DNA of 64,000 bases. Source: Siphonodentalium dalli. Taxonomy: Eukaryota > Mollusca > Scaphopoda > Gadilida > Siphonodentaliidae. The notes under the pieces were generated by a model, which searched no databases, was not told the DNA's origin, and saw only the letters and a list, made by a program, of their open reading frames with translations. Of the stretch, positions 12,137 through 22,919 are shown one piece after another. The first letter of the stretch is position 1; the number at the start of each line of letters is the position of its first letter. The position numbers and the translations under genes were made by a program. The DNA lies in assembly GCA_032622095.1 (NCBI GenBank), contig CP136061.1, forward strand, positions 218,206,373 through 218,270,372, in the 5' to 3' direction.

Positions 12137-12887
12137 GTCCCCCGAATAAGGATGCTTTATTTGACCTGAGGATTTTTTTTTTTAACATTTGATTCTGGGA
12201 ACAATCATTGAATCAAACTTTGGTTCCCATTGTCTATGATGTTAACATATTTGATTTAGATACCAGAATAAAAAAGAGATTGCTTTTGGGGAGTTACATT
12301 TTAAGAACAAAGAAGTCGAAATTTCAGACCATGAAGAAACTATCTCTTCAACAAAACAACTTCCACCTTGGTGATCAAAATTCTGATTCGAAAAGGAGCA
12401 CAACTCAGTCAGAAATGGTCGGGACAGACCTAAATTCAAAATTGACCTGTATTATCATGTGATTAATCAACATACTGGACATCCTCATGTTAATACACAC
12501 TAAATTTAATCAAATTCTATCAAATACTATATTCTATTTATCTTCTATTTGTCGTCTTCTAAGTCGTGTGATTAATCAACAAACTAAATTTGAAAGCCAT
12601 AAAATAATCATAACGAGATTCATCCGGACAAAAATATAATCGGCAAATTACAATAAGTCGAAAAGGGGCATTACTCCGCCAGATATGATCGGACCGGATC
12701 CAAATTCGAACTTGATCGGGACTTTCTGATTTCTGATATAAAGGCCACATACCAAGGTTCGTCAAATTCTGTCGAAATATTCAAATAATAATCCGGACAA
12801 CAAACGTTTTCAGAGCGATTGACACGCACGGACGGACGGACATAACTCATTTATCTTGTCCACCGAATTTTTTTTTTTTCGAAGGAC
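12137..12887. mobile_element. GTCCCCCG-family element
   Basis: The left end GTCCCCCGAATAAGG at 12137 pairs with a mutated right end (CGAAGGAC, 12880-12887), which is preceded by the family's GGACGGACGGAC tract (12830-12842). The interior repeats a 'TCGAAAAGG...CAACTC...GACC..AAATTC' phrase at about 12390-12450 and 12655-12715, matching the internal modules of the 26.8-kb and 58-kb copies. Non-coding and non-autonomous. Confidence 0.7.
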
Positions 12888-13810
12888 AAAAATAACGAAT
12901 TTTTTAGCGTTGTAAGTGTTATGCATCATTCTGCACACGGAGCTACACTTGATGCAAATAACTATTATGTATATAGTCGAAATAGTTTTGAATAATACAT
13001 ATTATTTCGATAGGGTGCCATGTGGTACGTATACCATTGAAATGCTTCATTCACCAAAGCACGAAAAAGCAATCATATGCGGTGCCCTTCAGATACATAA
13101 AAGGCGATGGCTCAATACAGATTTCTTAATAGTCCAGAGTTATTGTTAGCTCCCAGTCATTATAAAATATTTAGGAGTCTGGTGACAAACCGCTAGGTAG
13201 CTGTTATCCACTTGTGAAATCATTCTACAATGTCAATCGCATGCTTGGTGGAAAGAACATATGTTATTCGGCAATACACATATGTCGAGCGCTCTTATGT
13301 ATGCAACCTGTTAGATTCTGTCAGTCAGGGATAGTACCCAACTGACGCCCATCATAAGAGCCCAAATGCCACATGTGTCTCGGTCATATCATTCGCGACT
13401 CACATTGTGTACGCACAACTGTATAAAAATAAATATGGCGCTTGGCGGTTGGATGACTCAAATTATACTCAGTAATGCTTGCTTTTGGCATGGTGCGGTC
13501 CGGTTCCGGTCGCTACATACGTGACCCAGTTGCGTACATAATTTACAAAAAGACGTTTTCAAGTCATGGTATCTAAAATATATGGCAGCATTAAATAATA
13601 AAGAGCGTTTATGGTCAATACATTCCTGATATAGTGGAAATAAAGAAATTTGGAAACAGCTCATTCTCGACAAATTCGGTTCGGTTCAACTTTTTTAGGC
13701 TATATAAAGTCTATGTTAGGATATTTAGTGTATTAATTGACCTACATTATCCCAACTTCCAGATTACTTGTACGCAATTTTGAGGTTCAATGAGCTCGTA
13801 ATATTCAGTC
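12888..13810. other. No recognised feature
   Basis: Short frames only; no repeat structure seen. Confidence 0.4.
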
Positions 13811-13841
13811 TTAACCCTTTACCCAACAGAAGGGCCATGTG

Positions 13842-13908
13842 CCAATGCATTCTCTTATATATGCGAGTCGACCATAGGTCGCCTCGCATATATAAGAGAA
13901 TGCATTGG
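13842..13908. repeat. 67-bp palindrome, copy 1
   Basis: CCAATGCATTCTCTTATATA and its exact inverse flank a TCGACC-ATA-GGTCGC centre that is itself nearly palindromic. The whole 67 bp can fold as one hairpin or cruciform. Confidence 0.95.
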
Positions 13909-13989
13909 CTTAACACATTAAAAATTATAAAATTGTTAAAGAATGTAAGAAAAAATGGTAAAAAGTGTTAAAAAAAGATTTTTTTTAGG

Positions 13990-14056
13990 CCAATGCATTC
14001 TCTTATATATGCGAGGCGACCTATGGTCGACTCGCATATATAAGATAATGCATTGG
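13990..14056. repeat. 67-bp palindrome, copy 2 (inverted centre)
   Basis: Same arms as copy 1 with the central block inverted (GCGACC-TAT-GGTCGA) and one arm mismatch (AAGATAATG). It therefore lies as an inverted repeat of copy 1. Confidence 0.95.
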
Positions 14057-14250
14057 CACAGGGCATAACTGTAACTATCACAATGTGGTCAAGGAGCCGG
14101 TTCCAATGATATCCATATTTGTATGGTTCTATTGAGACAGACCGAAGATATTTTAGGCTGTTGAAGCTTTATTTGGCCGGTTTTGGCCGGTTTGTTGGGT
14201 AAAGGGTTAAAATGAAACATATGTGTAGTAATGTCTCGGCATGTATAATC

Positions 14251-14750
14251 GGAGGCCTTTTTCACATTGAATAGCTTATTATGCTTAAGCGTAAATGATT
14301 TACGCTTAAGCGTAATTCACTTACGCTTGAGCGTAATTCACGTATGCTTAAGTTTAATTCATTTACTTATAAGAGTAATTCACTTACTCTTAAGTATAAT
14401 GCACCTGCGTTTAAGCCTAATTCATTTACGCCTAAGCGTAATTCAATCACGGTTAAGTGTAGTTCAATTACACATAAGCGTAATTAATTAAGCGTACTTG
14501 GGCTCTTCGCATATCTTACCTCAGGTAATATTGGTATAATATGATGTAGGTTACTGGCAATAGTAATGTGGTTGCACTTCAGCTTGAAGTTACGCTTTAG
14601 TGTAATATAGTCATATTTCTATTATGCTTAAGAGTAAATCAAAATCTACATTTCGCTTAAGCGTAAGTGAATTAAGCATAATGTATTACACTTAAGCGTA
14701 AATGAAATACGCTTAAGTGCACTTAGCTAATAAATGTGAAAAAGGCCTCC
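14251..14750. mobile_element. MITE filled with palindromic TTACGCTTAAGCGTAA repeats
   Basis: Terminal inverted repeats begin GGAGGCCTTTTTCACATT (14251) and end AATGTGAAAAAGGCCTCC (14750). Between them a roughly 20-bp motif centred on TTACGCTTAAGCGTAA recurs many times at 14281-14490 and 14585-14720 in diverged forms, with a non-repetitive centre at about 14500-14580. The motif is self-complementary, so orientation is ambiguous. No coding sequence; the translated runs of serine/isoleucine/histidine are repeat artefacts. Confidence 0.85.
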
Positions 14751-15319
14751 CATAGGTGTGTGTGTGAAGGAGAAGATCACTCGATCTGTTCAATCATCCC
14801 GGGCGCTTCGCGCCAAACTACTCTCTATATGTAATTACTCGGCTTCTGTCACATTCTGCTGTGTTCCGGTCATCTAAATGTCGATGAGTACATTAAATAC
14901 TTATATACGGACTGCATTTACTCTTTGAATAAGTGTCGAAATGAAAACAAAATTCGTGAATTTTTAGCTGTCCGCATAACGTTTTTCATTTCCATATGTG
15001 ATAATTCCAAAAATGAGTGCTCTTCAATGTTATATGTTTTAACCAATAAGTCATTCTGATGCGGTAATTCCCTAGCCACATATATTACGTATATGTGTAT
15101 TTGCTCTATTTATTGACCAATCAATTTATATCCCCCGACTCGAAGATTGGGAGGTATACTTGATTACATATGCGCCAGTGTATCTGTTCGTCGATGCGTC
15201 AATCCTAGCAGATATTTCGATTATATGTGATTATGTATATTCTTATTTGTTTATCTGGAAATCATGGTTTTCTGTCCGCCCTCGTCAATATTTCAGTCGT
15301 GGTATATCATATCGAAATG

Positions 15320-15393
15320 TAGATCATTCCATGAATATCTACTCCAGCTAATGCCCGAGTAAAAGCCAGAGTAGAAATTCATGGCATGATCTA
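15320..15393. repeat. Short dispersed inverted repeat
   Basis: TAGATCATTCCATGAATATC at 15320 is followed by its inverse (GATATTCATGGCATGATCTA-like) ending at 15393. The same motif pair recurs at 56748-56800, and a single arm at 2184-2210. Confidence 0.6.
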
Positions 15394-17089
15394 ATCGCAA
15401 TGGAATTTTGTATGGAGTTTCACCGTCAGGCGTACTTACAAATGGTATCCCAGTGACGTTGTTTGCATTTTCCAGTCTAGAGTTATCTTTGTTTATCTGG
15501 AAATACAGGTTTTCTGCCCGTCTGTACAGACATATCAGCCTATAATATTCACTGTATTCTATATATACGTGGCTGTTATCCTTTATATGTCAAATAAAAC
15601 ATGTTGAAAATAAAATAAAAATAGATCAGCTGATATTGCTAAATGTATAACAAATAAACCCACAATCCTAAACATATCTACTTCGCCGATATAGAAATTT
15701 TACAGATAGTCGTATAGAAGCTGGATGTCGGGTATTTCGTGACTAAGAACGATTCGATTTTTTTTTTAAGTATCTTTCACATGAGGAATTGGCGACTTGA
15801 ACAATCTGAACGAGTTTTTTTTTTAAGAGGGCTCAAACTTCATCCCTTGGCCTGGAATCATTAGAGTGAAACTGACACTCGGAATGGGATCAAGTATTGC
15901 AGGACGATATCGCGCCATGTTCCCCTCAGGTTTCTATAGGCCAACCTGTTGCGCGATATATTGACTTCAATGTCACAGCGGAGACCTCCGCACATGGCAG
16001 AAGAGAAAGTGGTTCAAATTTTGAGAAAGTCACTTCTTATCTCATCTATACATCTCTCTGACAGACCGGAACGTTTCTCGGGTAGATTTCAAATTCGCCT
16101 AATAATAACATAACGGCGAGAACAAAATTCAAATTATACCCTGCTTATAGAGACGCGTGAAACTACAAATACTGACACAATGAGCAATTTATCCTCATTC
16201 ATAATCCATAATTGCATTTTTGCAGAACTCTAACTGGACAACAATGAAGTAACGAAGTGTAAAATTAATATTTGAAAAATCATACATATATATTCATTTA
16301 ATAACAAAGTATTGTTGATTGTTGCAAGAAAAACGTAGGATACTTGTAGCTAGCTATACTGTTTTCGTCTTTCAATGAGAAAGCACAACAGAGTGAGGTA
16401 TATGAGGCTCGCTCTGCACCAATGGATTTATAAAGTGCCCTAGTGTGGGCGACCACAAACTGGCACGCGATCGAGGTGGAGAGGGTCATATACAACATAC
16501 GGTGATTGATTCCGATACATAAGTGCGCCTGTCACAATTGTAAATTAATCCTTTTTAGTTTGGTGTCTAAGCGTTTAATTGACATTTTTTAAAACCTGAA
16601 ACAATTTACAAGGCTGTCATTTTGATGAAACAGCAGTCGTCGGATGATTTTTCTCAGTTGAAGTGTCTGCTTTGTGCACAATCGCCATCCATTATAATAA
16701 CCCAATTGTCGATTTCACGAAAAGGGCGTTAACTAAAGAAAGGGAGTCGAGCCAATGTAACGGGTATGTGTGTCTCGTGTTCCTGGTTGCAGACATTGCG
16801 TCGCCTCTTAGTAATGAAATTCAATTTACTTTTCTGCATTGTGCTTCACGTCGAATCATCGCGATAGTATTGCTCAGGAAGATAGATGTTCGAATTGTCC
16901 TAGCCTCGGGGTGCAATGGGATCACGTTTGTTAGTTGACTTATTTGGAACGTCATCTAATAGATAGTTTCAGTTACACGGCGTAATGTCATGCATGCGTC
17001 ATCCTTTATTGATAAAAGACTCAGACAGAAGAGCGCTCGCAATTATTTAATACACGAGTCTTTGGATTTATTGGCCCATATAATATATG
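15394..17089. other. No recognised feature
   Basis: No convincing frame, exon or repeat. A 91-codon frame at 16663-16938 has no recognisable domain. Confidence 0.4.
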
Positions 17090-17340
17090 GCTAACCTAGC
17101 ACTGACATTTGCTATATACATCTATAGCCCCATTGATTAACACATGCTGATGTAAATATGTTCATATCGGACCTAAATATTCGCATAGGTTCATAGTGGA
17201 CTTATTCCGTTTATGGCGCGGGCCACAATGAAAACATATTATAACGAGCGTACATCTTGTATGTCGATTTAGGTTCATTTTGAGCGCAATTCAGATTCAA
17301 ATAATGCCGATATGGGCTTATTGCTACTTTTGAAATAAGT
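17090..17340. mobile_element. Relic related to the 22.9-kb fold-back
   Basis: Shares phrases with the fold-back at 22920-23789: GGTTCATAGTGGACTTATTC, a TTATGGCGCGGGCC block and CAGATTCAAATAATG. The ends are not definable. No coding sequence. Confidence 0.5.
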
Positions 17341-18239
17341 AACTTGGTACATATATGAGAACAAAGGGAGTGAACAGTCTACAAAAGAGTGGATAGTGAT
17401 ACTTAACGTTATACCACACATTTGCTACTGCAAGGGGGCTTATCAGTTTCCCACAACGAACCAAGGACCTAAATAACGACAGCTCTCTCCCTCTTTCTCC
17501 CCTCAAAAATCGCTGCATGCTTGTCCTGCTGAACATCGTAAATAACTTGAAGCACCCCCCCCCCGTCTCGAACCAAAAACCGCGCCAGCCGACCCACGAT
17601 GGAACCCCATCACCATTTCATATCACCATTTCCTCATTTTTGTTACTGTCATTTTCATGTTTTCATCTATGCACATATCGTATCATGTTGTTTGCATGTT
17701 TTGTACATTCCAGGGGTTCCATCAACCGACCACATTTACACCGAACAACCGAAAAATCATAGATCTTATATACCCCACGGATTCGCAAAACACACCAGTT
17801 GTGGTGTTTGCTAATTTGCATATATTTAAGGAACACTAATATTCGAACTTTTAAGTTGATACTTTTATCGGACAAGCGTTATTATGTCCTTTTTACATCG
17901 AAACATCTCGGTGATTCAATATGTTCATGTCGACATTATGATGCAAGATTGAAAGAGTGGATCCCTTGAGGTTGGTTGGTTATAAATGTTTGCTGGTGGA
18001 CAACGTAATGCATACGTTTGTCGCGAATATTGAATATGCCACATTGCAGAAGGCGATAACATACCTTATGGCTTATTGGTTTACATTGCATGGACCGATA
18101 TTGACGATTTTACCACCAAAATCATCGTAACTAAACGCTGATTATCAAACGCTTAACGGCTTGACAATCGTTTATGGAACAGAAATCATATAGGATGATA
18201 AGTAGTTACTGAAAATATACATAATCGGGGAAAATAGCA
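17341..18239. other. No recognised feature
   Basis: Contains a short C10 tract near 17554. Overlapping short frames at 17517-17875 have no domain. Confidence 0.4.
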
Positions 18240-18539
18240 CTCGCAACATCGTGCGTGTGGATGGCAAGGATTTTTTCCGGTGGTATAATCGGATAACAAA
18301 ACAGTTGTTGCCCTTTTTCTCGGGAGACATCGAGATTTGTCACCCGCTCGAGAACGGAATGTCTCCCGAGGAGCGCAGTGTCTCCCTCGACAGCGGGCGA
18401 CAACTGTATAATGTAACCTGCGGGTGTCAGGTGCCAACACCAAATCAGCTCTATATATACGACGGATCTTCCACAGGACCAGGACTCAATCGCTCCCCTA
18501 TATATATACTCACATCGAATCACAGACTAAAACACTGTT
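18240..18539 (+). promoter_or_regulatory. Probable LINE 5' leader
   Basis: GC-richer than its flanks. It contains short self-complementary blocks (CTCGGGAGACATCGAG with GTCTCCCGAGGAG, 18319-18375) that could fold in the RNA. An open frame crosses it (18251-18604) but has no recognisable domain. An internal promoter would be expected here in a LINE of this type; I see no specific box. Confidence 0.4.
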
Positions 18540-19261
18540 ATGACTTGTTCGACACAGCAGTATATGGCAGCGATCGGAGTTTTCGACTTGAGGAAGAAAA
18601 CTAAAACATGTCAGGCGGCAAAAAATGTTGGACCCTTATGCAACTTCCGAATATTCAATCTGAAGATATGTTTGATTCTGATCTGTCTAATCCTTATGTT
18701 ATCCGGTGACATTGAAAAGAACCCAGGCCCTAATACCTTACCTGTAAATAGTCATTCAATCTCTATATTTCATTACAATATCCGAAGTATTCGCAATAAG
18801 CTCGAAAAGATAGTTGATATCATTGACGAGTATGACATCCTGTGTTTTAGTGAGACCCATCTTGACCCTTCATATCCATCCGATAAATTAATTATTCCTG
18901 GCTACTACCCACCTGTCCGCAAGGACCGTGATTCCAAAGGAGGGGGGATATGCGTAATGTTTGCAAATCACATAGTCCATAGACAAAGACCCGATTTAGA
19001 ATTCGATTCCTCGATATTATGGTTTGATATTTTCTCGAAGAAAACTCACATTCTCTTAGGAATGTCCTATAGATCAGAACAATACTGTGATCCAAACTAT
19101 TGGGAGTACCTTGATAACTCAATAGCAGATGCTCTAGAAATAACCGAAAATGTTATCATTACAGGTGACTTTAATTCTAACCTTCTAGATAGCTCTTCCA
19201 AACTTAAAGAAATTATAGATTTTTATAGTATTAAAAATGTGATAACAGCCCCTACTAGGCC
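18540..19261 (+). pseudogene. LINE ORF part 1: 2A-like leader and APE endonuclease
   Basis: The frame begins MTCSTQQYMAAIGVFDLRKK. Residues about 41-54 (LKICLILICLILML) form a hydrophobic, signal-like segment, followed directly by GDIEKNPGP (residues 56-64), the ribosome-skipping 2A consensus. The endonuclase/exonuclease/phosphatase fold starts near residue 75: FHYNIRSIRNK (the N of motif I), LCFSETHLD (catalytic E), GGGICVM, then ITGDFNSN (the D/N pair). The frame is lost near 19258: the text after PTRPQ leaves frame, and the expected NTSSTLLGPIVISN and SDHRGVYV motifs continue one base out of register. A 1-nt deletion explains it. Confidence 0.85.
18705..18731 (+). other. 2A-like ribosome-skipping motif GDIEKNPGP
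   Basis: It encodes G-D-I-E-K-N-P-G-P, an exact match to the D(V/I)ExNPGP consensus at which ribosomes skip the final G-P peptide bond. It sits right after a hydrophobic run, as in 2A-bearing LINEs reported from sea urchins and molluscs. Skipping would release a 63-residue leader peptide from the endonuclease-RT polyprotein. Activity is inferred from the motif. Confidence 0.9.
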
Positions 19262-20677
19262 ACAAATACATCGAGCACACTTCTTGGTCCAATTGTAATC
19301 AGCAATACCTTCCGCGTTCTTGACACCGACGTCATTAACCCAGGAGTCTCAGACCACCGTGGTGTTTATGTAACATTAGAATACGATTACTCCCCCACCA
19401 CCTCTTTCCAGAGAACGGTTTGGAATTATACTAGAGCAAATTTTGAAAGAGCAAATAGCCTGCTTAGTAACACAAACTGGGATGATCTCCTATCTGCACC
19501 AGACATAGATACTATAGTTAACAATTTTCAGGAGACATTTCTCTCCATCATGAATCAAACAATCCCACAGTCAAAAGTGACAATACGCCCAAAAGACAAA
19601 ATTTGGTTTAATTCCGACATTAGAAAAGAAATCCGCAAAAGAGAAAAATTACGAAACAAAGCGCTAAAAAACAATCGCCCTGATACGTGGCAACAGTATA
19701 AGAATACCAGAAACAAAATTAATAACATGAAAAAGTTCGCAAAAGCAAAATTTGAAGAGAAACTGGAAAATCGGGTTAAAAACTCATCATCCCCCCGCGA
19801 TTTTTGGCAATTAATAAACTTCTTGCTATGTAAAAAGAAAACAAATTGTATCCCACCCCTATCTACTCCAAGCTCTTTCCCCAACACGAGCAACACGATT
19901 GATATAAACGGAAAACTCTACGTAACAGACGATCTGGACAAAGCCAACCTGCTGAATAAAAGTTTCATTTCCAATTCTTCGATTAACGATTCATCCCATA
20001 AATTACCACCATTCAAATCGCGTTGTGAAAAAGAACTAACGGAATTGGAATTTACGCAGGATGAGATAATTTCTGTATTAACATCGCTCAAATTGAATAA
20101 AGCCCATGGACATTATGGAATAAGTGCGAAAATGTTAAATTCAACAGCTGAATCAATAGCATATCCTCTGTCAATAATTTTCAATAAATCCTTCAACAAC
20201 GCAAAGTTTCCATCTACCTGGAAAAAGGCTAACGTTGTTCCAATTTTCAAAAAAGATGAACCAGCCGACACACAAAACTATCGACCTATCTCCCTGCTTC
20301 CTTGTCTTGGGAAAGCGTTTGAAAAACTTGTACTAAAACAAATAAGTCCGTTCTTTGACGACAAAAAATTACTTTATTCCAACCAATCGGGTTTCATAAC
20401 CGGCCACAGCACATCTCACCAACTGATAGACCTCTACAATCACCTATGTCAATCTCTCGACAAAGGACTATATACATGCTCTGTTTTCTGTGATATTTCC
20501 AAAGCCTTCGAGAGAGTTTGGCACAGGGGACTGTTATATAAGCTATATAATTATGGAGTTCGCGGGAGAACATTGAGATGGATAGAGGACTACCTTCATA
20601 AACGGCAACAAAGAGTCTTAGTAAATAACACCTTTTCTGAATACGAGATCATCCCAGCTGGTGTACCACAGGGCTAA
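19262..20677 (+). pseudogene. LINE ORF part 2: endonuclease end, linker, first half of reverse transcriptase
   Basis: This continues in the second register from 19262. It has the endonuclease C-terminus with SDHRGVYVTLE, a basic linker (KEIRKREKLRNKALKNN, near 19627-19675), then RT blocks: LKLNKAHGHYGISAKML (fingers), WKKANVVPIFKKDEPADTQN with YRPISLLPC, LYSNQSGFITGHST, CDISKAFERVWH (first catalytic Asp block, with F-E in place of the usual F-D) and AGVPQG. The next codon is TAA where serine is expected (GVPQGS), a nonsense mutation. The change from D to E in the FD motif is a further sign of decay or a variant. Confidence 0.85.
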
Positions 20678-21600
20678 ATTGAGGACCCTTCCTCTTCCTT
20701 GTCTATATCAACGATTTACCAGACAACATACTTTCTTTTACGAGAATGTACGCCGACGACACATGTCTAACAAATAGTCACTATGACCTAAATGAATTAG
20801 GCCGCGTCATGAATAGTGACCTCCAAATCATAGCACAATGGTCTGAAAACTGGTTAGTAAACTTTAATCCTTCTAAAACAATTAGTATGTCCTATGCACT
20901 AACGGGGACTTCTGGGGAAGCCCCCGACTTAACCTTTAAATGGGATCCAATCTCATTTGTTGAAACACATAAACACCTCGGTCTGGAACTCCAAGCTAAC
21001 TTAAAATTGAATAATCACCTAAATGGTATAAAAAACAGAATAGCCTCACGCTTAGCACAGCTCCGAAGATTTAAGTATCAGCTTGACCGAAGATCGCTTG
21101 AAAGCATTTATAAAACTTTTATCCTACCACTATTTGATTACTCCGATGTAGTCTGGGATTGTGCCCCCAAATACCTAACCGAGAAGCTCGACCGATTACA
21201 TTGCGATGCCGCCCGAACAGTTAGTGGCCTCACACGATCAGTGTCCAATATAAACCTCCTAAATGAAGTTGGCTGGCCAACACTGAGCAAGAGAAGAGAG
21301 ATCCATAAACTACAAGCAATGTATAAAATAGTAAATGACGATGCCCCCGAATACCTACAAAATCTTCTAACACCTAGATCATCTGAAGTCTCTGGATATA
21401 ACTTGAGAAAACAGGGAAAATTCTATTCTTACTTCTGTAACACCGAGCATTTAAAAAAATCATTCTTCCCCGCTACTTTGAAATCGTGGAATGACATACC
21501 CACAGAAATAACAGATGCCGAATCTATCGCAGACTTCAAATTTGATCTCGAATTAATAGATCCTACAGTAAAAGCACCATCATACTTATACAGGTCGTAG
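20678..21600 (+). pseudogene. LINE ORF part 3: second half of reverse transcriptase
   Basis: After another 1-nt loss near 20682 the frame reads GPFLFLVYINDLP and then MYADDTCL. The YADD at 20749-20760 is the RT catalytic box. Next come the thumb and connection segments (THKHLGLEL; YKTFILPLFDYSDVVWD; a stretch around LHCDAARTVSGLTR) and finally FFPATLKSWNDIPTEI with DAESIADFK, the usual end of this RT region. Stop at 21598-21600, caused by a frame change close by. Confidence 0.85.
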
Positions 21601-21922
21601 AACGCTTAATGTCGCCCATGCCAAATTGCGTAACAAATGCAGCAGCCTACGTTCCGATATGTTCCAAAATTATATCTCTGACAGCCCCCGATGCCATTGT
21701 GGAAATCCATGCGAAGATACTTACCACTACCTCTGGACGTGTCCCCTATTTCACACCGAACGAATGGAAATGTGTCAAAAATTATACCAAGAAGGACTGA
21801 AAATTACACATATCAATGATTTACTTCTCGGAATTCCCGATATCTCAAATAGAAGAAACAAAATTCTCTTCAAAATAGTCCATCGATATATAACAGCGAC
21901 TAAACGATTCGAAGTCGGATAA
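21590..21922 (+). pseudogene. LINE ORF part 4: C-terminal Cys/His segment
   Basis: A third register reads RRTLNVAHAKLRNKCSSLRS, then PRCHCGNPCEDTYHYLWTCP, a C-x-C ... H ... C arrangement common at the end of CR1/L2-group proteins. It ends with NDLLLGIPDISNRRNKILFK and ITATKRFEVG. A +1 (or -2) indel near 21594-21598 separates it from part 3. Confidence 0.8.
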
Positions 21923-22154
21923 TCAAACGCATTTCAGAATAGCCACAAAAAGCAAATTAGTCTCAAATCGGTTTTGGCACCTCCCACCCCAAACCCCGAA
22001 CCCACTCATTTGTAAATGTTAATATGTTTAACCTATATATGATTTTGAATCTCTCCTTCAACATTTTGTATGAATAATATTATTGTAAACAGGGAGAGGG
22101 GCAAAGTAAGTTTTGTAACTTGTCCCCAATCCCTTTTGTATTATTCGATATACA

Positions 22155-22160
22155 AATAAA
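22155..22160 (+). promoter_or_regulatory. AATAAA polyadenylation signal at LINE 3' end
   Basis: AATAAA lies at the end of the LINE 3' UTR, a few bases before the apparent end of the element near 22175. The UTR (21923-22154) has no other feature I recognise. Confidence 0.5.
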
Positions 22161-22776
22161 ATATGTTTAAAGTTCAAAAAGTTCTTGGCAGTCATATGGC
22201 AGCAATACTGGATCCAAGGTGATACTCCACAGTTTCTGCAGGGGTCGCTGCAGGAATAAGGGGTGCATCAATCCATTGAACAATATCTCAAATGTGAACG
22301 CACAAGACATACACAATGTATACATGTCTGGGTTGAGCATATACTGGGCTTTACTAACATTTTGATACATAATTATCGTGTTAATGGTGGTAGCAAGAGT
22401 TATGCCCCTTGATGGGACACAAAACAAGAATTTTAGCCGTCTATGTTGTCTGGAAGAACACTGTTTCCTCACAATAATATAAAAAAAAGTTCAAACGTGT
22501 CACCACTGGGATTTAAAAAAAAAAATTGTTTTCATGCAGATGACAAATTTTAGGTGCTAAAAAGTAACGCCGGTGTCTGGAGCCACTGTTTCGCACAAAT
22601 CGCTACTACTTGACACTGGTGGGGTCAAGTACACATGAAACACTCTTTTTCAAAACTCAAAGACATCATCCACAAATTGATAACTGACCTTCTCTCAATA
22701 AACATACAACGCCATGGTGTCAGAAAACTCTGGTAAATTTACCCCTACTAATCATTCGAAACCGTGGAGTGTCACC

Positions 22777-22882
22777 CAATGTTTGCTCATCGTGAGGTGG
22801 GTCCATCATAGCCTTGGAACCAATGTCTGATCACCGTGAGGGCGGGTTCATCATATATATAGCCTTGGATCTAATGTCTACT
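22777..22882. repeat. Short tandem repeat, about two units
   Basis: A phrase of the form CCAATGTTTGCTCATCGTGA ... CATCATAGCCTTGGA recurs about 60 bp later with small changes. Confidence 0.5.
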
Positions 22883-22919
22883 CGCAAATAGGTCATGTTG
22901 CATTGGTGTGGCATTGAAT

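Larger units (their letters stand above)
13811..14210. mobile_element. piggyBac-like non-autonomous element (TTAA, CCCTTTACCCAACA ends)
   Basis: TTAACCCTTTACCCAACA at 13811-13828 is inverted exactly at 14193-14210 (TGTTGGGTAAAGGGTTAA). TTAA target duplications followed by CCY-type termini are the signature of piggyBac-superfamily elements, so that assignment follows from family knowledge. The 400-bp element has no transposase. Its interior is dominated by two 67-bp palindromes at 13842-13908 and 13990-14056. Confidence 0.75.
18240..22175 (+). mobile_element. Near full-length, inactive CR1/L2-group LINE with N-terminal 2A-like peptide
   Basis: In order, the element has a GC-richer leader (about 18240-18539), a frame opening at 18540, a 2A-like peptide (18705-18731), an APE-type endonuclease (to about 19400), a linker, a reverse transcriptase (about 19950-21200) with GVPQG and YADD motifs, a thumb/connection region, a C-terminal Cys/His motif (about 21680-21735), a 3' UTR and AATAAA at 22155. 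The product would nick target DNA and prime cDNA synthesis from the nick. The gene order and the terminal 'HAKLRNKCSSL ... CHCG ... HY ... C' block point to the CR1/L2/Rex1 part of the Jockey superfamily. At least three frame breaks plus a nonsense codon make it inactive. The 5' boundary is set only by composition. Confidence 0.85.

Noticed and set aside
14267-14491. 74-codon frame rich in Leu/Ser/Ile/His
   Set aside because: It is a translation of the AAGCGTAA repeat.
22167-22472. 101-codon minus-strand frame abutting the LINE 3' end
   Set aside because: It begins in the flank and ends in the LINE tail; no domain seen.
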